Part shown: one piece after another, positions 24,874-30,853 of the stretch | Layout: the number at the start of each line of letters is the position of its first letter | How positions within the stretch are numbered: the stretch's first letter is position 1 | Source of the DNA: Planktosalinus sp963977065 | GTDB lineage: Bacteria; Bacteroidota; Bacteroidia; Flavobacteriales; Flavobacteriaceae | Assembly (NCBI GenBank): GCA_963977065.1 | Contig: CAXBNF010000029.1 | Coordinates: forward strand, 1-30,853 | Direction: 5' to 3' | Length of the DNA stretch: 30,853 nucleotides | Notes under the pieces: generated by a model | What the model was told of the DNA's origin: nothing | Database searches by the model: none | Seen by the model: the letters and a program-made list of their open reading frames with translations, nothing else | Translations under genes and position numbers: made by a program

Positions 24874-25194
24874 ATGACAAACAACGACATACTTAAAAAA
24901 CTCAGAGTGGCTTTAAAACTCACCAATGATGACATCGTCGCCATAATGAAACTGGTTGACTTTCAGATTTCAAAATCTGAATTGGGCGCTTTGTTCAGAA
25001 AAGAAGATCATCCCAAGTATATGGAATGTGGTGATCAGTTTTTACGAAACTTTCTCAACGGGTTGATTATCCATTTACGAGGTCCAATGGAAAATAAAAA
25101 ACCAACCAATCCCCCAAAAACAAAACCCCTTTACCATAAGGCAAAAGGGTTTGACACTAACAAATTGGGGAAAAAAGGGAAAACTAAATCTTAG
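24874..25194 (+). CDS. Single-repeat DUF1456 (YehS-like) protein
   Basis: The first roughly 70 of 106 residues match one DUF1456 repeat: TNNDILKKLRVALKLTNDDIVAIMKLVDFQISKSELGALFRK, then HPKYMECGDQFLRNFLNGLIIHLRG. E. coli YehS has two such repeats in about 156 residues; this protein has only one, most like the second. It then runs into a basic Pro/Lys-rich tail (KKPTNPPKTKPLYHKAKG...KKGKTKS). That tail is encoded by a terminator-like hairpin, so it may be a by-product of repeat DNA. The family is cytosolic, mostly helical and of unknown function. The 3' end overlaps the convergent lipoprotein gene by 11 bases. Confidence 0.85.
   Translation: MTNNDILKKLRVALKLTNDDIVAIMKLVDFQISKSELGALFRKEDHPKYMECGDQFLRNFLNGLIIHLRGPMENKKPTNPPKTKPLYHKAKGFDTNKLGKKGKTKS
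25123..25152. terminator. Terminator-like hairpin inside the 3' end of the DUF1456 gene
   Basis: AAACCC-C-TTT-A-CC (25123-25135) pairs with GG-C-AAA-A-GGGTTT (25140-25152) around ATAA, with two mismatched pairs. An outer CCCCAA/TTGGGG pair (25112-25117 with 25165-25170) can extend the structure. It lies within the reading frame, ahead of the stop, and just past the convergent lipoprotein gene, for which it could act as the terminator on the minus strand. Confidence 0.6.
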
Positions 25195-25636
25195 TAAAAC
25201 TAAGCAGGTCGATGCTTCCATCGCCACCACTCACGTGTTTTAAATCAATTTTTGAGTTTGTGGAATTTTCAATGCGCCAGTCCTCACTTATTTCTTCAAA
25301 GGGACCATTATTGTCTGGAAAGTTTATGATAAATTTTGGAGTGCTGTCGTCAATTCCGGTAACCCAGGTTCCGGTTTTTGTAGTTGAACCATTTTCGGCA
25401 GTGATTGAACCATTATCGCCAAAAGTAAAAACATACCCATTAAAATTACTGGTTTGGTTGTTTCCATCTTCAACAAAGTTACTAACACGCCAGTTTCCTG
25501 ATTTTATTGAGGTTTCAAGCTGAGCAATTACTGTTGCAGAGTCTCCGGAATTTGAATCATCGTCACTACTGCATGAAAACAACAAGAGGCTCATAAAAAG
25601 TGCTGAAAAAATACTTAAAAGGTGTTTACTTCTCAT
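25184..25636 (-). CDS. Surface lipoprotein with one copy of a shared W/DW domain
   Basis: The 150-residue protein has a lipobox signal peptide (SALFMSLLLFSC, Cys22) followed directly by SSDDDS. An acidic stretch of that kind after the cysteine is the known surface-export signal in flavobacteria (S-(D/E)3). Residues of about 40-150 form a domain that also occurs twice in the upstream 461-residue lipoprotein: SGNWRVSNFVEDG, FNGYVFTFGDNGS, ENGSTTKTGTW, then EEISEDWRIEN, and ending SGGDGSIDLLSF. The pattern suggests a beta-rich, lipocalin-like fold, but I do not recognise the family. Only 33 bases separate it from the upstream lipoprotein gene, so the two should form one operon controlled from 27096-27107. 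Function unknown. Confidence 0.87.
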   Translation of the reverse strand: MRSKHLLSIFSALFMSLLLFSCSSDDDSNSGDSATVIAQLETSIKSGNWRVSNFVEDGNNQTSNFNGYVFTFGDNGSITAENGSTTKTGTWVTGIDDSTPKFIINFPDNNGPFEEISEDWRIENSTNSKIDLKHVSGGDGSIDLLSFTKI

Positions 25637-25669
25637 AAAATTTAAATTTATTTATAATTATTTATTGGT

Positions 25670-27055
25670 TTAAAATTTTTCAAAAATTAAAATATCGGCA
25701 TTAGAATCGTCGTCATCAGCAAGTTTGACTTGATTGTTTTGAAATTCAATGACCAACCAATCATCATCCAGTTCGTCAAGCGGAAAATTATTAGAGAAGT
25801 TTAAAACAAGTTCCAAGGTATCATCACTGTCAATAATGACTTGCCAGGTTCCTTGGAGAGTTACTTGCGCGTTTGAGACTTCTACAACTCCACTTTCGAG
25901 AAAATCAAAACTAAAAGAGTCAAAATCTGAGGTTCCATCATCATCACCATCTTCAAGAAACAAAGCCACAAACCAGTTTCCGTCTGTGAGAATGTCTTTT
26001 AATTCCTGTATAACAGGGTTTACTCCTCCTCCACCTTGCGTAGGTGTTCTGGAAAAGTTTAAATAGTCTGAACTTCCATCGCCCCCGCTTATGTCAAAGA
26101 GTTTGATTATTTCGTTAGAAAATTCTGTGACATCCCAGTCGTCATCCAGTTCGTCAAATGGATCATCATCTCCAAAATCAAGGGTTAATTTGAGTTGCCC
26201 GCTACTTGAATTAGCAACAGACCAACTTCCGGGAACCGTGTTTGAACCATTTGACGCATTAGCAGTACCGTCAGTATTGAATGTAAAAGCATATCCTCCA
26301 AAATCATCCGTTTGATCTTCATCATCAAAATAGTAGGACACATACCAGATGTCTGCTGTTAAAACAGTTTCTAAATCAAGAGGATTTGGCGGTGGATCGG
26401 TCACAACATCTTCACAGTTTTCGATAAGAGTCTGCAGTTGTTCATTTGTGGTTACTGTGACAGGAGTACCGTCTGCTAAAATGACTGTAATAGGAAAATC
26501 TATTTGTACAAAAACACCCGGCTCGAGCGAACTCAAGAAGAGAAATAAATCGATATTGCTGTTAATAACAACACTTCCGGTTTGTTCATTGTTAGAATTG
26601 AAGATAAAAAGTGTGATGGGATAGACCAATTCTACGCAATCAATGGCTTCATTTAAAGTTTCACACAGTTGACCCAAAGCATTTAATTCCTGTTGACTGT
26701 TAACAACAAGCGTTGAAAAATCTTCAAAAACAACGGTGATAGGAAAAACAAGAGAAATGGGAGCTGTGATATTTGCAAGTGGAATTAAATCTGATGGACT
26801 TGAAATAGTTATGGTCTGACCATTAATGATGACTTGATAGGGAAACTGAATGGACGAGCAAGAGGTACCGTCAATAAAATCATCAATACCTCCATTGTTT
26901 TGAGTGGTATTGAGCAAGAGTTTTGCCAGAGGGGTTTCAATTGTAATTGCGTCTCCGGGAGTTTCATCAATGATATCTATTTCCTCCTTTTGGCAGGAAA
27001 TAAAAAAAAGACTTATTACTAGAAAATAAGCTATTTTTAAGTTGAAGTGCTTCAT
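25670..27055 (-). CDS. Repeat-bearing lipoprotein with two copies of the shared domain
   Basis: The 461-residue protein has a lipobox (VISLFFISC, Cys21) followed by QKEEID, which resembles the Capnocytophaga-type surface-export signal (K-(D/E)2). Residues of about 71-217 hold roughly four short beta units with the pattern [FY]P-[IY]-x-V-hydrophobic...G..V.[VI]....L..L, e.g. FPYQVIINGQTITI, FPITVVFEDFSTLVV, YPITLFIF and FPITVILADGTPVTV. Then come two copies of the domain also found in the downstream lipoprotein: 228-338 (ADIWYVSYYFDDE ... GSWSV ... ELDDDWDV ... SGGDGSSDYLNF) and 348-461 (DGNWFVALFLEDG ... GTWQV ... ELDDDWLV ... DILIF). They are joined by a Gly-rich linker (TPTQGGGGVNP). The protein is very acidic. 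It is divergent from the ECF sigma gene and probably part of its regulon. Function unknown; ligand or metal binding at the surface is a guess. Confidence 0.87.
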   Translation of the reverse strand: MKHFNLKIAYFLVISLFFISCQKEEIDIIDETPGDAITIETPLAKLLLNTTQNNGGIDDFIDGTSCSSIQFPYQVIINGQTITISSPSDLIPLANITAPISLVFPITVVFEDFSTLVVNSQQELNALGQLCETLNEAIDCVELVYPITLFIFNSNNEQTGSVVINSNIDLFLFLSSLEPGVFVQIDFPITVILADGTPVTVTTNEQLQTLIENCEDVVTDPPPNPLDLETVLTADIWYVSYYFDDEDQTDDFGGYAFTFNTDGTANASNGSNTVPGSWSVANSSSGQLKLTLDFGDDDPFDELDDDWDVTEFSNEIIKLFDISGGDGSSDYLNFSRTPTQGGGGVNPVIQELKDILTDGNWFVALFLEDGDDDGTSDFDSFSFDFLESGVVEVSNAQVTLQGTWQVIIDSDDTLELVLNFSNNFPLDELDDDWLVIEFQNNQVKLADDDDSNADILIFEKF

Positions 27056-27095
27056 GGCTTTTTACCTTATATAACAATAGAACAGTAAAGATATA

Positions 27096-27107
27096 AAATA
27101 CCCTACC
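27096..27107 (-). promoter_or_regulatory. Candidate ECF promoter element upstream of the lipoprotein operon
   Basis: On the minus strand the sequence is GGTAGGGTATTT, identical over 12 bases to 27671-27682 on the plus strand before fecR. It begins 52 bases before the lipoprotein start codon, a suitable -35 position. A CTTTACTG stretch follows at a -10-like distance, but its spacing is 3 bases shorter than that of CTTTG at the fecR copy, so the -10 element is undefined. Confidence 0.6.
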
Positions 27108-27156
27108 CACTATGTTTAAAAACTTTTAAATACATTTACATATTAAAAATGAATTT

Positions 27157-27666
27157 ATGAGTGAACATGATAATGTCTGCAAAGAAACAGTTTATAACAA
27201 GTTGTTTCAAACGCTGTCGCCATCGATTTATAATTTTATTTACTTTAAATGTGGTAATGTCGCTCAAGCTGAAGACTTAGTTCAGGAGGCATTCATCAAG
27301 CTATGGGAAAACTGTGCAAAAGTACCTCAGGCAAAAGCCAAGTCTTTTCTATACACAGTTTGTAACAATAGTTTTCTCAACGAAGTTGCCCATCAAAAAG
27401 TGGTTTTGAAATTCACCAAAAGAGCCACTCCACACATTAATGAGCAGTCACCCCAATATGTTTTGGAAGAAAAAGAATTTGAACAAAAATTAAACAAAGC
27501 CCTTTCAAATTTAACAGAGGCACAACGCACAGCCTTTTTAATGAACCGAATTGAAGGTAAAAAATACCGCGAGATAGCAGAAATTCTTGAAATTTCTGTA
27601 AAAGCCGTCGAAAAAAGAATGAGCCAAGCATTGGAATCCTTGCGAAAAGAAATAAAAAATATCTAA
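27157..27666 (+). CDS. ECF-type RNA polymerase sigma-70 factor
   Basis: The 169-residue cytosolic sigma factor has region 2 (FQTLSPSIYNFIYFKCGNVAQAEDLVQEAFIKLWENC, with the core-binding and -10-recognition helices) and region 4 (LTEAQRTAFLMNRIEGKKYREIAEILEISVKAVEKRMSQALESLRKEI, a helix-turn-helix). These are joined by a short linker with no region 3, which places it in the ECF group. It is followed 55 bases later by a FecR-type anti-sigma factor and then a TonB receptor with an STN domain, the standard surface-signalling arrangement. The repeated 12-base motif lies before fecR and before the divergent lipoprotein operon but not in the plus orientation before this gene. Thus the sigma gene itself may be expressed constitutively. 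Confidence 0.94.
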   Translation: MSEHDNVCKETVYNKLFQTLSPSIYNFIYFKCGNVAQAEDLVQEAFIKLWENCAKVPQAKAKSFLYTVCNNSFLNEVAHQKVVLKFTKRATPHINEQSPQYVLEEKEFEQKLNKALSNLTEAQRTAFLMNRIEGKKYREIAEILEISVKAVEKRMSQALESLRKEIKNI

Positions 27667-27670
27667 CAGA

Positions 27671-27682
27671 GGTAGGGTATTT
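27671..27682 (+). promoter_or_regulatory. Candidate ECF promoter element upstream of fecR
   Basis: GGTAGGGTATTT lies in the 55-base gap between sigma and fecR, 39 bases before the fecR ATG. It is identical to the minus-strand element at 27096-27107. A CTTTGTTTTATA stretch follows at a -10-like distance. It would give fecR and the receptor a promoter of their own. Confidence 0.6.
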
Positions 27683-27721
27683 AGCGACACCTTTGTTTTA
27701 TAAATAGTTAAACTAAAACTG

Positions 27722-28624
27722 ATGAATGAAGAACTACTACATAAGTATCTAAACAACGAAATTACTGAAGCTGAGTTGGAACAATTGAAAGCTACTGATA
27801 TCTTTCGTGATTATATCCAAATTTCAGAATTCACATCTAATTTGCAAGCCCCTGCATTTGATAAAGAGAGCGCCTGGAAGCAGCTTTCTAAAAAGGTGAA
27901 AAAAGAATCCAAAGTCATTTCACTTTTCAATTACAAAAGTCTTTTAAAATATGCTGCCGTTTTGGCTTTGATTGTCACAGGTTTTTTATATGTAACAAAT
28001 CTTTCAACCACCCTAACAGCTCCACTCGCTGAAAAAAAGAGCTTTACATTACCAGATCAATCTGAAGTAGTTTTAAATGCAGGCTCAAAAATAAAATACA
28101 GTAAAAAATCATGGGACAAACAAAGAACACTCACTCTTGATGGTGAGGCCTACTTCAAGGTCGCTAAAGGTGAAACCTTTGATGTTAATACAACTCAGGG
28201 AGTTGTTAGTGTTTTGGGTACCCAATTCAATGTACAAAGCCGTGGCACCCATTTTCACGTGACTTGTTATGAAGGCAAAGTTGCTGTTGTATTTAATACT
28301 ACAAACATACAACTTTCTGCCGGTGACAGCGTTATCATTGAAGAGGGTGAAATTATATCACAACAAAAAGTAAGTACACTTCAACCAGGATGGATGTTTG
28401 ATGAGAGCTCGTTTGAAAACAAACCACTTTGGTGGGTTATTGAGGAACTTCAGCGTCAATATAAAGTAACTGTCACTTTTGAAAATATTGATAAAAACAC
28501 CCGATTTACAGGGGCATTTACCCACACAAATCTTGATGCTGCATTAAAAACAATATGCATGCCAATGGGATTAACTTACACAATAAACCAAAATGGGAAT
28601 GTACTAATTTATGGGGCTAATTAA
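27722..28624 (+). CDS. FecR-family anti-sigma factor
   Basis: The 300-residue inner-membrane protein holds the ECF factor until the receptor signals. The N-terminal cytoplasmic part (1-70, MNEELLHKYLNNEITEAELEQLKA) is the sigma-binding segment. One membrane helix lies at about 74-93 (LLKYAAVLALIVTGFLYVTN). The FecR domain is at about 105-200 (KSFTLPDQSEVVLNAGSKIKY, LTLDGEAYFKVAKG, VSVLGTQFNV, VTCYEGKVAV). The C-terminal DUF4974/STN-like domain is at 225-298 (FENKPLWWVIEELQRQYKVTVTFEN ... FTGAFTHTNLDAALKTIC). This domain arrangement is standard in Bacteroidota. The receptor gene overlaps its end by 14 bases, so the two are translationally linked. Confidence 0.94.
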   Translation: MNEELLHKYLNNEITEAELEQLKATDIFRDYIQISEFTSNLQAPAFDKESAWKQLSKKVKKESKVISLFNYKSLLKYAAVLALIVTGFLYVTNLSTTLTAPLAEKKSFTLPDQSEVVLNAGSKIKYSKKSWDKQRTLTLDGEAYFKVAKGETFDVNTTQGVVSVLGTQFNVQSRGTHFHVTCYEGKVAVVFNTTNIQLSAGDSVIIEEGEIISQQKVSTLQPGWMFDESSFENKPLWWVIEELQRQYKVTVTFENIDKNTRFTGAFTHTNLDAALKTICMPMGLTYTINQNGNVLIYGAN

Positions 28625-30853
28625 GGGGTGTTACTATCACTACATAGTTGCAATGATATTGTTTCTTTACGGGAACCAAATTACCCTTGCACAAAATACA
28701 GAACAACCACTACTCAATATACTTGAACAAATTGAAGAGCTTTATGATGTAAAATTTTCCTACGCAAATGAAGTAATAGAAAACATCCGCTCAACACCAC
28801 CTGATTATACTCAAACCCTCCCTGAGATTTTAGATGACGTTTCAAGAAAAACCCTATTAACATTTAAATATATTGACGAGCGCTATATTGCAATAACGGT
28901 TTCTCCTGATGCATTTGTCAACCTATGTGCAACCATAATCAATGCGGAAACACTTTTTCCATTGGAAGGTGCTACCATTGAAGTTAAGGGAACAAATCAA
29001 GTAAGTTTATCAAATTCTGATGGTCTTTTTACACTAAAAAATGTTCAGGCAGGCGCACAAATAGAAATAAGGTTTTTGGGCTTTAAAAGCCTTTTAATAG
29101 ATGCATCTGCAATTCAGGAATCGACCCCATGTTTGACCATAAGGATGGACCCGCAAATAAGTTATCTCAGGGATGTGGTTCTGGAAAGTATTTATGCAAA
29201 GGGAATTAATAAAACCAATGAAGGAGCATTAAAACTTGACGTTAGTTCCTTTGGCAATCTTCCCGGACTCACTGAACCAGATATTTTACAGATGATACAA
29301 GCCTTACCCGGGGTGAATAGTATTGATGAAACCATATCAAATATCAACATTAGAGGAGGTACTACAGACGAAAACCTAATTTTATGGGATGGTATCAGAA
29401 TGTATCAAAATGGACATTTTTTTGGAATGATTTCCGGCTTTAATCCCTATTTAACCGAAAGTGTTTCTTTTTATAAAAATGGTACTCCGGCTCGTTATGG
29501 TGAAAGTGTTTCAGGCTTAATTTCAATGCATTCCTCAGAAGAGTTTCCCGAAAAAATCAAAGCAGGCTTTCAAGTCAATATGATCAATGCAGGTGCCTTT
29601 GCTAAAATACCTATTAATGAAAAACTGGTCATTCACACTTCGGGAAGGCGCACTTTTACAGACCTCTTGGAAACACCTGCATTTAAACAATATTTTGATA
29701 AAGTGTTTCAGGATACTGAAATCACTAACCTTCAAAACAATCAACAGGGTCAACTAAGCTCTGAAGATGATTTCACGTTTTATGATTTTAGTTTAAAAGC
29801 TATCTATGCTCCAACTGAAAAAGACCGATTTAAACTCAATTTTTTGACCATAGATAACAGTTTAGACTTTACAAAAACCTTCACGACAGAAAACACTCAA
29901 ACTTCAGAAACCAGTGAGCTCGATCAAAACAGCATCGCAGGTGGCCTTTCTTGGAAACGCAACTGGAATGAAGAAATGAATACTGAGGTTTTGCTTTATG
30001 GAACTTATTATTTACTGGATGCTTCCAACCTAGATATTTTTTCCAATCAAAAGTTCATTCAGTCTAATGAAGTAGTTGAAAGTGGTGCTCAATTTGATTT
30101 CAACTGGCAATTCAAGAATAATTATCGTCTTTCGACAGGTTACCAATTTACTGAAACCGGAATAAGTAACAAACAAGAAGTGAATATTCCATTGGTACGC
30201 ACTTTTGTGAAAGAAGTATTGCTAAAACACGCTGTATTTATAAGTAATTTTCTGGAAATTGAAAATACGCAAACCAGTATTAGCGCCGGATTGAGACTCA
30301 ATTACTTTCAAAAATTCAATACCACACGTGTTGAACCTCGCGTCAATATTCATCAAAAGTTAGGTAATGGCTTTGCTCTTGAAGCCGCTTTTGAACAAAA
30401 AAGCCAAACGGTCACCCAGAGAATCGATTTCCAAAGTGATTTTCTAGGCGTTGAAAAACGCAGATGGGTACTTGCAAATAATGATGATGTGCCTATTGTA
30501 AAGAGCAATCAATATTCGTTTAATATTCAATATCAAAAACGAAACTGGTTGTTGCAAGCCGAGGCTTATTCAAAAAAAGTGAATGACATCACATCTGCCA
30601 ATCAAGGGTTTCAGAATCAACTGCAGTTTGTGCGCACTACCGGAAATTATGAAACTCAAGGAATTGAATTAATCATAAACAAAAAAACCAAAAACTGGAG
30701 TAGCTGGTTGAGTTATACCTATGCTAAAAGCGATTATACGTTTGATAATTTAGAACCCGCTACTTTTCCTCATAATTTTGACATAAGACACCAAGCCACT
30801 CTGGCAGCATCATACAGTTTCAAGAATTTTAAAATTGCATCGGGAATCAACTG
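28611..30853 (+). CDS. TonB-dependent receptor with STN signalling domain, partial (3' end outside window)
   Basis: The frame opens at ATG 28611, inside the fecR end, and stays open to the window edge (747 codons). A signal peptide precedes about residue 29 (IVAMILFLYGNQITLAQ); Met15 is an alternative start. An STN domain (about 33-100: LLNILEQIEELYDVKFSYANE ... RKTLLTFKYIDERYIAIT) can signal to FecR. A carboxypeptidase-regulatory-like beta domain (about 105-180: LEGATIEVKGTNQVSLSNSDGLFTL) follows. The plug is at about 215-330 (LPGLTEPDILQMIQALPGVNSIDET, NINIRGGTTDENLILWDGIRMYQ). After that come many barrel strands. No SusD partner is visible in the window. It imports or senses an unknown ligand across the outer membrane using TonB energy; nothing seen identifies a siderophore, glycan or other substrate. 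Confidence 0.93.
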   Translation, partial: MGLIKGCYYHYIVAMILFLYGNQITLAQNTEQPLLNILEQIEELYDVKFSYANEVIENIRSTPPDYTQTLPEILDDVSRKTLLTFKYIDERYIAITVSPDAFVNLCATIINAETLFPLEGATIEVKGTNQVSLSNSDGLFTLKNVQAGAQIEIRFLGFKSLLIDASAIQESTPCLTIRMDPQISYLRDVVLESIYAKGINKTNEGALKLDVSSFGNLPGLTEPDILQMIQALPGVNSIDETISNINIRGGTTDENLILWDGIRMYQNGHFFGMISGFNPYLTESVSFYKNGTPARYGESVSGLISMHSSEEFPEKIKAGFQVNMINAGAFAKIPINEKLVIHTSGRRTFTDLLETPAFKQYFDKVFQDTEITNLQNNQQGQLSSEDDFTFYDFSLKAIYAPTEKDRFKLNFLTIDNSLDFTKTFTTENTQTSETSELDQNSIAGGLSWKRNWNEEMNTEVLLYGTYYLLDASNLDIFSNQKFIQSNEVVESGAQFDFNWQFKNNYRLSTGYQFTETGISNKQEVNIPLVRTFVKEVLLKHAVFISNFLEIENTQTSISAGLRLNYFQKFNTTRVEPRVNIHQKLGNGFALEAAFEQKSQTVTQRIDFQSDFLGVEKRRWVLANNDDVPIVKSNQYSFNIQYQKRNWLLQAEAYSKKVNDITSANQGFQNQLQFVRTTGNYETQGIELIINKKTKNWSSWLSYTYAKSDYTFDNLEPATFPHNFDIRHQATLAASYSFKNFKIASGIN

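Noticed and set aside
25749..26624. Plus-strand Ser/Pro-rich frames opposite the large lipoprotein
   Set aside because: Ser-rich shadows arise from the complement of Asp/Glu-rich codons in the lipoprotein; they have no independent start signals.
28611..30853. SusC/SusD-type glycan utilisation locus
   Set aside because: No SusD-like lipoprotein or glycan-active enzyme is seen; the receptor has an STN domain and the plug lacks clear SusC-specific hallmarks. The gene is cut by the window, so a later SusD cannot be excluded.

Overview
This window looks like a chromosomal segment from a member of the Bacteroidota, most probably the Flavobacteriaceae. The evidence is low G+C, Bacteroidota-type -7 promoter boxes (TAnnTTTG), type IX secretion (T9SS) C-terminal sorting domains, a fused SecDF, an ECF sigma/FecR/TonB-receptor cassette, and flavobacterial families (DUF6588, DUF2911, DUF1456). 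I see no rRNA, tRNA, CRISPR array, transposase or phage gene. Homology calls come from reading the sequence and recalled family knowledge, not from database searches.

Layout. (1) 1-1923, minus: the N-terminal 641 codons of a large secreted adhesin-like protein. (2) 2031-6567, plus: folE, a four-helix-bundle (S23-like) gene, cysS, yidD, lgt and a DUF192 lipoprotein. The S23-like gene looks inserted between folE and cysS: inverted copies of a GATGACGG...GACCGATGAC repeat bracket it, and a 93-bp tandem duplication that includes the start of cysS follows it. (3) 6815-14336, minus: gyrB, DUF6588, mdh and secDF, a housekeeping block with hairpin terminators. (4) 14549-15736: a DUF2911 secreted protein convergent with queE. 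(5) 15867-24811: a 1203-residue T9SS subtilase, htpG, a small secreted protein made of 17-residue repeats, an M28 aminopeptidase-like protein, and a convergent DUF1028 protein with a T9SS domain. (6) 24874-30853: a one-domain DUF1456 protein, then a divergent locus with two lipoproteins on the minus strand and an ECF sigma factor, a FecR anti-sigma factor and a TonB-dependent receptor with an STN signalling domain on the plus strand; the receptor runs off the window.

How the genes fit together. Much of the window concerns export and the cell envelope: SecDF and YidD assist secretion and membrane insertion, Lgt lipidates lipoproteins (at least three are encoded here), and three proteins carry or probably carry T9SS signals. 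FolE and QueE both serve GTP-derived biosynthesis: folate or queuosine-type precursors.

The most promising undescribed system is the locus at 25184-30853. The two lipoproteins share a roughly 110-residue domain present in three copies. The larger one also has an N-terminal array of about four short beta-type repeats. A 12-base motif, GGTAGGGTATTT, lies upstream of the lipoprotein operon on the minus strand and again upstream of fecR on the plus strand. That suggests one ECF-controlled regulon linking surface lipoproteins with a signalling TonB receptor.
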